From Bacteroidota bacterium (lineage in GTDB: Bacteria > Bacteroidota > Bacteroidia > NS11-12g > UBA955), in contig CANFUB010000028.1 in assembly GCA_947450015.1 (NCBI GenBank), positions 1 through 16,103 of the forward strand: DNA of 16,103 nt, given 5' to 3'. The notes beneath the pieces are model-generated. The model did no database searches. It was given only the letters and a program-made list of their open reading frames with translations, and was not told the origin of the DNA. Shown here piece after piece: positions 1 through 8,851 of the stretch. The translations under genes and the position numbers were made by a program. How positions within the stretch are numbered: position 1 is the stretch's first letter; every line of letters begins with the position of its first letter.

Positions 1-453
1 GATGTATGTGCCGCACCTTTATTAAGGGTTGTCAAAGAAGTTGAGAATGGCAATTTCCAAAATGATATTGGTCAAAACGCGGTGTGGTGCGCTACAGACA
101 ATCTGCCTTTACAAGGTTTATTGGATTTGTGCAAAGACAAAGTTAAATCTTCTGCTTTGGTGAAAGCGGTTTGTAAAGCACAACTGATTCCTGTACCAAA
201 AGCTTATGCCAACGCCAAAGTAAGTCAGAGGGTTTATTTTGATTATACCCTCACCGATACTTCGAATGTTAAAATTATTTTATACGACAAAGCCGGCAAT
301 GTGGTCTTGTATTTTTTAACAGCCAAAGATAAACCAACAGGTGTTTACAAGGAGAGCTATTGGATTTCGGATGCCGACTTAGATTTTGGCGATTACCAAG
401 CTTTGCTCTATGTGAATGGTGTGCCATTGGTAACCGAAAACATTAAATTCTAA
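1..453 (+). CDS. 3' fragment of a secreted-type protein with a C-terminal beta-sandwich
   Basis: The reading frame is open from base 1, so the true start lies before the window. The GTG at 82 is internal and should not be taken as the start. The visible 150 residues fall in two parts. The first, about 65 residues, is helical and holds four cysteines, with the motif VWCATDN around residues 28-34. The second, about residues 75-150, alternates strands (VYFDYTLTD, VKIILYDKAGNVV, YQALLYVNG) like the small Ig-like or FlgD-type beta-sandwiches at the ends of many exported Bacteroidota proteins. It lacks the YPNP landmark of a T9SS sorting domain. The MFS gene begins 9 bases after the stop, so the two are probably co-transcribed. 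The family is not recognised; an envelope location is inferred from the fold impression only. Confidence 0.75.
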   Translation, partial: DVCAAPLLRVVKEVENGNFQNDIGQNAVWCATDNLPLQGLLDLCKDKVKSSALVKAVCKAQLIPVPKAYANAKVSQRVYFDYTLTDTSNVKIILYDKAGNVVLYFLTAKDKPTGVYKESYWISDADLDFGDYQALLYVNGVPLVTENIKF

Positions 454-462
454 AGTGTACCG

Positions 463-1632
463 ATGAAGGTCATCAGTAAGAATGTATGGATACTTTCGCT
501 GGTGAGTTTATTCACAGATATAGCCAGTGAAATGCTGTATCCCATCATGCCCATCTATTTAAAGTCCATTGGCTTTTCAATTTTAATTATTGGTGTTTTA
601 GAAGGCGTTGCCGAAGCCTTGGCAGGCCTTAGCAAAGGTTACTTTGGTAAATTATCCGACACCTCTCAAAAACGTTTGCCATTTATTCAAATGGGCTATG
701 GTTTAAGTGCCCTTTCAAAACCATTGTTGGTCTTATTCAATGCCCCTTTGTGGGTGTTCTTCTCACGCAGTATCGACCGATTGGGCAAGGGCATACGCAC
801 AGGGGCAAGAGACGCCATGCTCTCTGATGAAGCGGGACCAAAAACAAAAGGTGCTGTATTTGGCTTTCACCGCTCAATGGATACTTTGGGTGCAGCCATA
901 GGACCCTTAATTGCATTGGCTTATCTTTATTACCATCCGGCTTCTTACAAACCTTTATTTTTTATTGCCTTTATACCTGGTGTATTGGCTTTGCTGATTA
1001 CTTTTTTTATCAAAGAAAAAAAGAAGACGACTATTTCAGAACAGAAACGACCAGGCTTTTTAGCCATCGTTAATTACTGGAAAGAAAGTCCAAAAGCCTA
1101 CAAGCAAGTGGCCATTGGATTACTCGCCTTTGCATTAATCAACAGCTCGGATGTTTTTTTATTGTTGCAACTCAAACAGTTTGGGTGGAGCGATACGCAC
1201 ATTATCGCATTGTACATTTTGTATAATTTTGTTTATGCCTTGTTTGCTTTCCCTATGGGAAAATTGGCCGATAAGCTGGGATTAAAACCAACCTTTATTT
1301 TAGGACTGATATTATTTAGCATTGTTTACCTTGGATTTTCATTTGAATTGAACACTACTGTTTACCTCTGTCTTTTTGTAATGTATGGTTTATATGCAGC
1401 CGCTACCGAAGGCATAGCAAAGGCATGGATTAGCAACATTACAGATAAAAAAGATACTGCCACTGCGATAGGCACTTTGGCTGGTTTTCAAAGTATCTGC
1501 ACCTTAATTGCAAGCAGTGTTGGTGGTTTTATATGGTATCAATTTGGAGCGAATATTTTATTTACCACTGCTGGTATTTCAACCTTGGTTTGTATATGCT
1601 ATTTGATATTTGGTACGGAGAAAAATAGTTAA
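463..1632 (+). CDS. Major facilitator superfamily transporter, substrate unknown
   Basis: This is a 389-aa polytopic inner-membrane protein, the usual size for a 12-helix MFS carrier. The loop after helix 2 carries a motif A-like stretch, GKLSDTSQKR, at about residues 62-71. After helix 4 comes DRLGKGIRTGARDAMLSD at about 105-122, followed by FHRSMDTLGAAIGPL. That second block is characteristic of an MFS group I recall as MJ1317-like (compare RLGKGIRTAPRDAL). The second half opens near residue 215 after a charged cytoplasmic loop (IKEKKKTTISEQKR), and GKLADKLGLKP near 267-277 repeats motif A. The substrate cannot be read from the sequence: efflux of a drug or metal is possible but not shown. 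The ATG at 463 directly follows the previous stop, which suggests one operon. The gene appears intact. Confidence 0.93.
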   Translation: MKVISKNVWILSLVSLFTDIASEMLYPIMPIYLKSIGFSILIIGVLEGVAEALAGLSKGYFGKLSDTSQKRLPFIQMGYGLSALSKPLLVLFNAPLWVFFSRSIDRLGKGIRTGARDAMLSDEAGPKTKGAVFGFHRSMDTLGAAIGPLIALAYLYYHPASYKPLFFIAFIPGVLALLITFFIKEKKKTTISEQKRPGFLAIVNYWKESPKAYKQVAIGLLAFALINSSDVFLLLQLKQFGWSDTHIIALYILYNFVYALFAFPMGKLADKLGLKPTFILGLILFSIVYLGFSFELNTTVYLCLFVMYGLYAAATEGIAKAWISNITDKKDTATAIGTLAGFQSICTLIASSVGGFIWYQFGANILFTTAGISTLVCICYLIFGTEKNS

Positions 1633-1661
1633 TAATTGACCGCTTTATGCATCCAATTATT
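1631..1661. terminator. Possible weak bidirectional terminator between convergent genes
   Basis: An 8-base inverted repeat, AATAATTG and CAATTATT, encloses a 15-base loop in the 73-bp gap between the MFS gene and the convergent T9SS gene. T-rich sequence follows on the right. The stem is almost entirely A/T, so it would be weak. The call rests mainly on its position between two convergent genes. Confidence 0.25.
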
Positions 1662-1705
1662 TTAATGATTATTATTCCCGAATCATGTAGCCTCAAATTG
1701 ATATT

Positions 1706-3280
1706 TTATCTATTAATAACGATGCCTTTGTGATAACTTATTTTATCACCCTTAATGGCAACAAAATAAAGTCCATTTGCAACATCTTGCAATTGAATAT
1801 TTATAGAATCACTGCTCTTAAATTCTTGTTCTAAAATTAGTTGACCAAGTATATTATAAATAAGGACATGTCCACTAGTCGCTTGATTTAAATGGACCAT
1901 AAATTTGCCATTATTTGGATTGGGATACAATTCGACCAATGCATTGTTATATGCTTCATTATGGGTGCTTAAAAACAATCTATCCCTTAGCTTTAAATCT
2001 TCTACCCACACGGTATCTGCACTTGGCAACATAAGTAAATCTGTTTTACCCGCAAAACATAAACTATCCGTAAAACCTTTAATACTTGGCAATTGAACAA
2101 GGTTTAAAAAGGTATCTAGTTCTAGCATAATACCCTTAGCCATTTTAGGTGAATTGGCGTCAAAACAAACGCCATACAATAAGGCATTAGACCTTATTCC
2201 ATTCTTAATCGAACCATTTAATTCCATCCATGATTGTGAGGGAACCAATCTTTTTTTTCTTAAAATGTTGAGATTTGAATCAACTAAATAGGCGTTACAG
2301 ATCATTGTATCAAAATTAACTCGTATTACTCCAATCGCAACAAATCGATTGTCACTTATTCTTGTTAGGGCGGTTGGATACTCACTCTCATTAGGGTTAT
2401 TTAACTTAGTCCTTTTAACAACAATTCCATCTAAATTCATTTTAATTAGTTCATTTGTATTCTTACCCTGAATATCCGCATAGCTCCCCATTAAGAACGA
2501 CTCTTTTTCAGATGCTTGTAACTTTCTATTTACACTTACAACTCCATCTTCATGAAGATGGTTAACATTTTCATAAACAACTTTGCCTTTTCTATTTACA
2601 AATAAATGGTTTGACTTAATTTCTGACAAAGTGGAATCAAAAGTCAAAGGATAAAATCCAGCACCCCATAAATGTATTCCATAATTAACAACTTCAATCT
2701 CTGATTGAAAACCAATATAAGAAGTATTCCATTTTAAATTAAATTCTTTGTCCATTAAAAACAATGTGATGAAAGATGAATCACCTTGAATAAAATGGAT
2801 ACCGGTTACTAAGAGTTGTGAATCAGAGTAGGTAGCAAAATTTTCAAAATAAATCGAAGTTCTCCCGCGGAACCTAAAGATAGAAAACTTTTCTACCTCA
2901 ATGCAATTATTCAACCTCATTAGAAAAGCATATGAAGAATCAGCGTAGTCCAGAGATCCTGATAAAAATATTTTATCTTGTTGAACTAAAATATCGCGCA
3001 CAACATAACTGTATGTTTTTGAATCTGGCAGCGTTTTATAATACAGAATATCGCCTCTTTTATTATACCTTATAATAAGTGTACAGGTGGTATCGAAAGC
3101 ATTTAAGTTGTAGTTATAATAGTCGACATAAGTCACAGATATAAAACTTGAGTCTGGCATCATTTTAACAACGCCATGTTGATTTTGTCCTCTTAATTTC
3201 AATTCTTGATAGAAATTTTGACCTCGAAGTTGATGTCTAAAAGAAAAAAGGATTAATATTATATATAGTCGCAATAGCAT
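1706..3280 (-). CDS. T9SS type A sorting domain-containing secreted protein
   Basis: This 524-aa protein starts with a hydrophobic signal sequence (LYIILILFSF) ending near RGQ at residue 21. It ends with a T9SS type A sorting domain from about residue 449: ELYPNPNNGKF, then IYNILGQLI, then the GLYFVAI strand and a short basic tail. The domain directs Sec-exported protein through the type IX machinery to the surface or medium, where it is removed. The body (about 25-440) repeatedly alternates beta strands with polar turns, for example DKIFLSGSLDY, LLVTGIHFIQGDSS and FVAIGVIRV. This resembles the delta-60/SBBP-like beta-propeller repeats that report values in secreted Bacteroidota proteins; the propeller is an inference. 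No catalytic motif was seen. The gene lies 36 bases downstream of the beta-helix gene on the same strand, so the two may be co-transcribed. Confidence 0.88.
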   Translation of the reverse strand: MLLRLYIILILFSFRHQLRGQNFYQELKLRGQNQHGVVKMMPDSSFISVTYVDYYNYNLNAFDTTCTLIIRYNKRGDILYYKTLPDSKTYSYVVRDILVQQDKIFLSGSLDYADSSYAFLMRLNNCIEVEKFSIFRFRGRTSIYFENFATYSDSQLLVTGIHFIQGDSSFITLFLMDKEFNLKWNTSYIGFQSEIEVVNYGIHLWGAGFYPLTFDSTLSEIKSNHLFVNRKGKVVYENVNHLHEDGVVSVNRKLQASEKESFLMGSYADIQGKNTNELIKMNLDGIVVKRTKLNNPNESEYPTALTRISDNRFVAIGVIRVNFDTMICNAYLVDSNLNILRKKRLVPSQSWMELNGSIKNGIRSNALLYGVCFDANSPKMAKGIMLELDTFLNLVQLPSIKGFTDSLCFAGKTDLLMLPSADTVWVEDLKLRDRLFLSTHNEAYNNALVELYPNPNNGKFMVHLNQATSGHVLIYNILGQLILEQEFKSSDSINIQLQDVANGLYFVAIKGDKISYHKGIVINR

Positions 3281-3316
3281 ATTGTATCTAGTGTAGCAAA
3301 TTAATTAAATATTTAA

Positions 3317-5782
3317 CTAATTTTTATTTATTAATCGAACATCAATAAGTATATTGTTTTCATAAACTTGAATAAAATACAAACCCTGAACGACTTCGTT
3401 TGTCTCAATGATATCTGAATTCACTGAATTAGCAGATACCGAAAAACTATTATTTGAATAAATCTCAGATCCACTCATATCCTTTAACTTTATTGAAAAT
3501 GTACGACTATTTCCTGTAAAATTCTCAATTTGAATAGTTAAATTTGATGAGAAGGGAATTGGATAAACGCTAACACTGTCTGTTGGGGTGTCTACCCCAA
3601 TTGAATCTAGAATCTCTGGCAAATAATTAAAGTACATTTGTGTGTTATGGTAAGTATTTGAAGTATCTAAATCTGCTATTAGTTGAGTTAAATCTCTTGC
3701 ACATGAGGCCATGTAACCACTTGTATCAGCTATTTCTTTAATTTGATTAAAATGACTAAAAAGCCATGAATTTGAAGAATCATTATTCTGCAACATATCA
3801 CTAATAAAGGAATTATATTTTACATACTTATTTACCATTTCACTATCAGGAAAATCATATACCAAACTATCCAGTAAACTTTGTGCATTTGAAAAATCCT
3901 TAATGCCAATATAAAATCTCACAAGCATGAATTTACTATTTATTGTATTATGCGAAACCAAAAAACTTTTAATACTATCATTCACATTATATCCAAATCT
4001 GAGATGATTTGAAGCAAAGCCATCTATTATATTTGTCATGACTATGTCATAATCGACTAATAAATTATCAAATTCATCCCTTTCATCTTCTGTTATACCT
4101 CCCAACTGGATTGAATCTAATTTTAACCTAATATTGGAATATCCTTTTTTATCAGTTTGGTATACTCGAGTATTTGCGCATCCTGTTGGTAAATCTAAAC
4201 CAAATGACTCATAAATAGGAGTACATAGGTTACTCTTATTAGTACTTAAGACATCTATTGTTGCTGCTGTAAAAGGATTTGGAGTCTCGCTACTGGAGCC
4301 CAGTTTGTAGAAAAACTTCCATTTACTTCCAGAATATGTCGTAATATTTTTATTATTTAAATCGCTTCTACCGACCAATGTAGTAAACGCATTTCCAGTT
4401 GGTTTACTTAAACTACCTTGATTAATAATTACACCATTGGGATCAATTAGTATATCACCAATTTTACTAGTTGAGAATGTATTACATTCAATTTTAAAAC
4501 CATTGTTAGGACCAATACATCTAAATCCAGTTACAGCCGATTTAGTTGTATTTTTAAAAATATAGCTAGACAAACTAAGTGATGCGTAAGAGACAATTGC
4601 TGCATCTTCTGAAGAAATAGTTGAACTAGTTGTGTACTTATTATAACTACACCTAAAGTTATTGGCGGTATTGTAAATACCAATTGTACTATTTTGATTT
4701 GGACCATAAGAGGGTAACTGACCATTTGAAAAGTACGTAAAAAAATCAGTAGTACTTCCATTTTTCCATCGAGTAAATGTACATGGAGTAATTGTATTAT
4801 ATTCCACTCTTGTATTAGATTCGTCACGAACATCGATAGCAACTTGACATCTATCAAATGTATTTCCATAGGCTAAATTAAAATTAGGAAAACTAAATGG
4901 TGTCCAACTTCTAAAAACAATACCTGCAATATGATACTTAAAAGAATTATTAACTATGTGCATACTTCCATAATTATTTATAGCTCTAAAATTATTAAAC
5001 AAGGTTTTTACACTAAAGTTATTGTACTCAATATTATATTTAAAAGAATTCCCAACATTAGTGATGTCAGTGTGACTGTGTCCAAATGTTGGCCAAGGTG
5101 AATTTGCCTCTGTCAAATCATCATAAATAAACTGATTTTTTGTAATAATACTTTTATTTAAAAACATGTACTGGTGAAAATTTATGTGGTAATAATAATT
5201 ATTCTCAAAACTACATTCTCTTGCTATTAAAAGTCCACCCTGATTTTGCAAAACAGAATTTGAAGGTTGGAATGGCCCCATATTAATTCCAAAATTTGAA
5301 TACCTGATTTTAGATTTATGCATTTGGAGCTCTCCTTGATCAGAAGCACCATGATCACTGTAGCTACTATCTCTTGTGTTACTCATACTCGAACAAACTG
5401 GAGCATTTTCACAGGTTGAAATAGTCTGTTGAGGTATATTTGGGTTTCCATTAATCTGAATGCCTAACCAATTATTTAATCGATTTAAAGTTACAGAGTT
5501 CGCATTGCTATTATCTGCAACTTGAGTTAATGTTGAATTGAATAATCTCAACCTTCCTCCTAACTCAACTCTTATACACTTATTAGCATTAAATTTAAAA
5601 ACTCCACATTTCATTACTAATACCACTCCACTCTTCACTATAATATTACCATTGAAAGTATGATTACCATTGAATACATAATAATTTTTTAGGGGATTAG
5701 TTCCAAGTACTAAATCTTGACTGTAAATTATGTTCGTAAAGAGCATAATATTAAACAATGTAAATACAGCTATTTTTTTCAT
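3317..5782 (-). CDS. T9SS-exported protein with a parallel beta-helix-like passenger
   Basis: This 821-aa protein has a clear signal peptide (residues 1-22, ending IIYSQ). Residues about 40-480 are rich in Asn and in short strand-turn repeats (GGLLIARECSFENN, NNFRAINNYGSMHIVNNSF, GIVFRSW). These resemble right-handed parallel beta-helix or pectate-lyase-like coils, a fold common in surface polysaccharide-binding or cleaving proteins and in adhesins. Residues about 555-725 change to charged helical sequence (LGGITEDERDEFDNLLVDYD). From about 739 a T9SS type A sorting domain follows: VYPIPFSSNLTIQI, IKLKDMSGSEIY, GLYFIQVYEN. No catalytic residues can be assigned, so enzymatic activity is not claimed. 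The coding sequence is visibly more AT-rich than the neighbouring 5885-7915 gene, which may reflect its Asn/Ser/Thr-rich composition or foreign origin. Confidence 0.88.
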   Translation of the reverse strand: MKKIAVFTLFNIMLFTNIIYSQDLVLGTNPLKNYYVFNGNHTFNGNIIVKSGVVLVMKCGVFKFNANKCIRVELGGRLRLFNSTLTQVADNSNANSVTLNRLNNWLGIQINGNPNIPQQTISTCENAPVCSSMSNTRDSSYSDHGASDQGELQMHKSKIRYSNFGINMGPFQPSNSVLQNQGGLLIARECSFENNYYYHINFHQYMFLNKSIITKNQFIYDDLTEANSPWPTFGHSHTDITNVGNSFKYNIEYNNFSVKTLFNNFRAINNYGSMHIVNNSFKYHIAGIVFRSWTPFSFPNFNLAYGNTFDRCQVAIDVRDESNTRVEYNTITPCTFTRWKNGSTTDFFTYFSNGQLPSYGPNQNSTIGIYNTANNFRCSYNKYTTSSTISSEDAAIVSYASLSLSSYIFKNTTKSAVTGFRCIGPNNGFKIECNTFSTSKIGDILIDPNGVIINQGSLSKPTGNAFTTLVGRSDLNNKNITTYSGSKWKFFYKLGSSSETPNPFTAATIDVLSTNKSNLCTPIYESFGLDLPTGCANTRVYQTDKKGYSNIRLKLDSIQLGGITEDERDEFDNLLVDYDIVMTNIIDGFASNHLRFGYNVNDSIKSFLVSHNTINSKFMLVRFYIGIKDFSNAQSLLDSLVYDFPDSEMVNKYVKYNSFISDMLQNNDSSNSWLFSHFNQIKEIADTSGYMASCARDLTQLIADLDTSNTYHNTQMYFNYLPEILDSIGVDTPTDSVSVYPIPFSSNLTIQIENFTGNSRTFSIKLKDMSGSEIYSNNSFSVSANSVNSDIIETNEVVQGLYFIQVYENNILIDVRLINKN

Positions 5783-5841
5783 TTAATTTGAGCATTAGGA
5801 CATAAATTTAGTATTCGATATCCTAAATAAAAATTTTAATT

Positions 5842-5849
5842 CAAATTTA
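5842..5849 (-). promoter_or_regulatory. Possible Bacteroidota -7 promoter element for the beta-helix gene
   Basis: On the minus strand this reads TAAATTTG, matching TAnnTTTG, about 60 bases before the ATG at 5782. No convincing -33 TTG lies at the right distance, and the surrounding DNA is so AT-rich that a chance match is likely. Confidence 0.3.
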
Positions 5850-5884
5850 AATTATAACTAACTGATTTAAAATACACTTAATTT

Positions 5885-7915
5885 TTAAAGCGCATTATAA
5901 GCTTTGATAAACCTAGCTCCTAAATTTTTGTAAGGCGGTATATAATCTTTGAACTGGGGATTGTCTTTTAACTTGGTTGAAATCTGTTTCCATAAATCAA
6001 CCCAGACAATGTCTTTCCCCAAGCGAATGGTTTCGGTGGTTTCGTTGATGAGTACTGAATTAACGGCCAAGGTGCCCACTTGTTTGGTACTCACTATTTG
6101 CACATCCATGGCGTTCTCCATGGCCTTGCTGATGTTCTGATAACCGCCACAACTTCCTAATATGGCAATGCGATTGCTATTGGTCATGTTGGCCAAAGTA
6201 TTTTCAATGTAATAACTGTGCCCGCGGTGCACAATCAAATCGGGGAATCGGTTGCGCGACTCGAAATATTTTCGCAAATCTGCTCTGCCTACAATCTCAT
6301 TGGCAGGCTTGTTCGCATAAATTTCCATGCGCTTGCCTTTAATGGTTTTCAATACCACATAAGTCCCCTTATCCTCCTTCTTATATAGGGTGGCAGGGTA
6401 TTGTGTTAACCAAGCAGCAAAAGCGGTTTCACCATCTTCGTCATCAAAGAAAAAATGTTGTTGAATGTGCACACTATCTGGAAACAATTCGGCATTGCTC
6501 ACCCTGTCTAAATTCGGAATGGCAAACTGATAAGTACTAGAATAAATTTCGGGTGTACCACCAATTAATTTTGAGAGCAGGCCATAAATTTTTATCCCAT
6601 GATCATTCTTGCTTAACAAGGTTTGTCTGTATTCGCTTTCAATGACTTTTTTAAACAGTGCTTTTATTTTTTCGTTTTCTAAACTACCATAGGTATCGGC
6701 CACATCGACTGCCGGACCGAGGTTACCGCCATAATTGTACAAGCCACTCGCAAACATTGTGATCAAAGCGTTGGCCTGACTATCATTCATGGTGCTAAAA
6801 AAATCATCGAGCTTGTTATAGCCTGCGCATTGTTTAATAAAAATACGAAAGCGGTTGAAGTTGGTGCGTGCTAAAAAATAATAACCAGACGCTTCTTTGC
6901 GCTTTTCCATCATCCTTTTGTACATCCCTAAAAATGAAGATGTGAAAATTTCTTCAGGACAGTATACAATGGCGGTATAAATTTCAATTGCATTGTCGTT
7001 GTTAATGGGTTCGAACCGCACAGGCTCTTTATCTTCGTGGCGCAAATTAATTTCTACCACACGCTCCATCCCAAAGGTTTGCAATTCTTTATCGACGGTA
7101 TAATCGGCCAAGATGTTTTTATTTTTTCTGAGCTCGATTAAGGTTTTGTAAAACAGTTTTGGATTCTTGCTCAAGGTTTCGGCATCTTGCAAATCCATTT
7201 TCTTGTGATAAACATAATGCAACAAAGCATAGGCCCGCGACTGCATGCCATAGGTTTTGTAAATGGTATTGATGAGTTGCACAACTGTATCCTTCGAATT
7301 TTTAAGAGCACGGTCGACCAAATGGTTGGTACCAAAATATTGTTTCACGGCATTGGGATCGGCCTTGGCAACTGCATTCACCACGGCAGTGCCAATGGGA
7401 GTATACGCCAAGTTTTTAAACTTGTTTAACAAATCGGTTGGATAAAAACCTGCCACATGCACCCAATAATCTTTTGCATAGGTTTTAGGGTTGATAAAAT
7501 CGGCAATTAAAATTCCAGTTTTTAAATCGGTTTTTAAAAGCTCTAATTCCTTGGCATCGTTTTTAAGCACCATGATTTTATTCGCCAACTCGATGGCATG
7601 TTGATGCACTGTTAAATGGTATACATTGTGGCGATCAATCAACTTAAGAAATTCTATAAGGGCTTTGTAATTCGTTTCAAGGTTTGTTCCATTGCTAACA
7701 ATATCGGCTTGTAATTGATCTACCAATTTAAAGTAAACATTGTTGGCCAATAGGTTCTGACTCTTATTGCCAATCACAATGTTTTTATCGGCCTTAAGGT
7801 CGAACAAATCGATTCTATCTTGCTCGGCATCTACCAACTTAGAAAAATCTAATTTCTGAGCCATGCTCGAAAGCATTGAAACGACTAGGAATACAAAAGT
7901 AGAAAGGACTTTCAT
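5885..7915 (-). CDS. Exported protein with a putative caspase-fold (clan CD-like) cysteine peptidase domain
   Basis: The chosen ATG at 7915 gives a 676-aa protein with a clean signal peptide (residues 1-20, ending SSMAQ). The ATG at 7921 adds only Met-Arg. The longer frame from 7963 would put 16 non-signal residues first and cover the promoter element. Residues about 25-470 look mainly helical and contain no recognised domain. From about 485 the order of segments resembles a caspase/gingipain fold: strand plus helix (FFFDDEDGETAFAAWL), strand (TYVVLKTIKGKRMEIYA), helix, a hydrophobic strand ending in His (LIVHRGHSYY, His563 or His566), helix, then a hydrophobic strand ending in Cys (IAILGSCGGY, Cys589). 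Hydrophobic-block-then-His and hydrophobic-block-then-Cys is the clan CD dyad signature. No T9SS sorting domain is present, so a periplasmic or membrane-associated location is likely. Peptidase activity is inferred, and no known family was recognised. Confidence 0.85.
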   Translation of the reverse strand: MKVLSTFVFLVVSMLSSMAQKLDFSKLVDAEQDRIDLFDLKADKNIVIGNKSQNLLANNVYFKLVDQLQADIVSNGTNLETNYKALIEFLKLIDRHNVYHLTVHQHAIELANKIMVLKNDAKELELLKTDLKTGILIADFINPKTYAKDYWVHVAGFYPTDLLNKFKNLAYTPIGTAVVNAVAKADPNAVKQYFGTNHLVDRALKNSKDTVVQLINTIYKTYGMQSRAYALLHYVYHKKMDLQDAETLSKNPKLFYKTLIELRKNKNILADYTVDKELQTFGMERVVEINLRHEDKEPVRFEPINNDNAIEIYTAIVYCPEEIFTSSFLGMYKRMMEKRKEASGYYFLARTNFNRFRIFIKQCAGYNKLDDFFSTMNDSQANALITMFASGLYNYGGNLGPAVDVADTYGSLENEKIKALFKKVIESEYRQTLLSKNDHGIKIYGLLSKLIGGTPEIYSSTYQFAIPNLDRVSNAELFPDSVHIQQHFFFDDEDGETAFAAWLTQYPATLYKKEDKGTYVVLKTIKGKRMEIYANKPANEIVGRADLRKYFESRNRFPDLIVHRGHSYYIENTLANMTNSNRIAILGSCGGYQNISKAMENAMDVQIVSTKQVGTLAVNSVLINETTETIRLGKDIVWVDLWKQISTKLKDNPQFKDYIPPYKNLGARFIKAYNAL

Positions 7916-7929
7916 TCTCATATATTTTT

Positions 7930-7937
7930 CAAATATA
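7930..7937 (-). promoter_or_regulatory. Bacteroidota -7 promoter element for the peptidase-like gene
   Basis: The minus strand reads TATATTTG, an exact TAnnTTTG. A TTTG lies upstream at 7961-7964 (CAAA on the plus strand), leaving a 23-base spacer, at the long end of what is described for Bacteroides. Transcription would begin only a few bases before the ATG at 7921/7915, giving a very short leader. This supports a start at 7921 or 7915 rather than 7963. Confidence 0.6.
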
Positions 7938-8020
7938 ATGCCATGTTCTGTTGAAACCGACAAAGAGTAATCAATACAAGTCCAAAATAGAACACAGCCC
8001 TATAAATCTATTAAATGTTG

Positions 8021-8028
8021 TAAGTTTG
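8021..8028 (+). promoter_or_regulatory. Bacteroidota -7 promoter element for the lipoprotein gene
   Basis: TAAGTTTG matches TAnnTTTG exactly and lies 15-21 bases before the two candidate ATGs at 8044 and 8050. No good -33 TTG was found. Because it lies inside the longer open frame that begins at 7951, it argues that translation starts downstream at 8044 or 8050. Confidence 0.55.
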
Positions 8029-8049
8029 TATAAACCAATACCAATGATT

Positions 8050-8838
8050 ATGAAAAAATACAATTACATCTTTATTGTTTCCATGGCTTGTGTGTTTTTA
8101 ATGAGTGCTTGCAGAGCGCGATTCTACACCCCCAATCGCAATCCAGTTCCTTTGTTTCAAAATGCTGGCGACTTGTATGTGGATGCTTCCACCAACCTCG
8201 TTAACAAATACGATTTAACTGCTGGCTATGCTTTGACAAAAAACATTGGCGCTTATGCTGGCTATGCTGGTTCAGCGCTAAAAACAACCTATACTTATAC
8301 AGATTCTAACAATACAACCACCAGTACAACAAACGAACAAAAGCGCTACAATGGCGACATGCTGAATTTGGGCATTGGTTATTTTTTGAACAAGGCCGAG
8401 AGTTCTCAATTTCGTTTCGAAGTGTTTGGCGATCTTGCCTTGGGCAATTATAGAAATTCCTATAATAGCAATGGTAAAAATGTTTTTCTCAATGGCAATT
8501 TTACCCGCATTGGCATTATGCCCAACGTTGGCTATGTGAGTTCGGACAATAAATTTGCAGTGGCCTATTCCATTCGGGCCAGTCAGATTATGTTTTCTAA
8601 CACGCGCTGCAATGATTTTTCATTTTGGCAAACAGATCTCGACCGCTTAAACAGCAAACTTAATTACACCATGCTAGAGCATGCCTTATTGTTTCGTGCA
8701 GGAGGCAACAATGTTAAATTTCAAATGCAATTGGCCATGTACCATGGTTTGAATAGCACCGAACTTGTAAATGCCATTCCTGTGTTTAATGCGTCGATAA
8801 TGGTTGGCTTGGTGGTTAATGCCAATTTGTTGGAATAA
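8050..8838 (+). CDS. Outer-membrane-type lipoprotein with a beta-barrel-like body
   Basis: Starting at 8050 gives 262 aa with a lipoprotein signal: MKK, a hydrophobic core (IFIVSMACVF), and a lipobox-like LMSAC with the acylated cysteine at residue 21. The ATG at 8044 (two more residues) is equally possible. The frame is open back to 7951, but that extension is not signal-like and covers the promoter. After the lipobox come amphipathic strands rich in Gly, Tyr and Asn (LTAGYALTKNIGAYAGYAG, MLNLGIGYFL, FRFEVFGDLALGNY, RIGIMPNVGYVS), the pattern of Bacteroidota OmpA/OMP_b-brl-like eight-stranded barrels. A thread of Thr/Asn repeats near residues 80-95 could be an extracellular loop. The role is unknown. 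The gene diverges from the peptidase-like gene, which may indicate linked control but does not prove a shared function. Confidence 0.82.
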   Translation: MKKYNYIFIVSMACVFLMSACRARFYTPNRNPVPLFQNAGDLYVDASTNLVNKYDLTAGYALTKNIGAYAGYAGSALKTTYTYTDSNNTTTSTTNEQKRYNGDMLNLGIGYFLNKAESSQFRFEVFGDLALGNYRNSYNSNGKNVFLNGNFTRIGIMPNVGYVSSDNKFAVAYSIRASQIMFSNTRCNDFSFWQTDLDRLNSKLNYTMLEHALLFRAGGNNVKFQMQLAMYHGLNSTELVNAIPVFNASIMVGLVVNANLLE

Positions 8839-8851
8839 AACTTAAAAACAA

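Noticed and set aside
7187..7445. Plus-strand open frames inside the peptidase-like gene.
   Set aside because: They are antisense shadows without signal peptide, RBS or recognisable protein pattern.
7951..8049. A longer N-terminus for the lipoprotein gene starting at 7951.
   Set aside because: It covers the TAnnTTTG element, overlaps the region of the divergent gene's promoter and would bury the lipoprotein signal behind 33 residues that are not signal-like.
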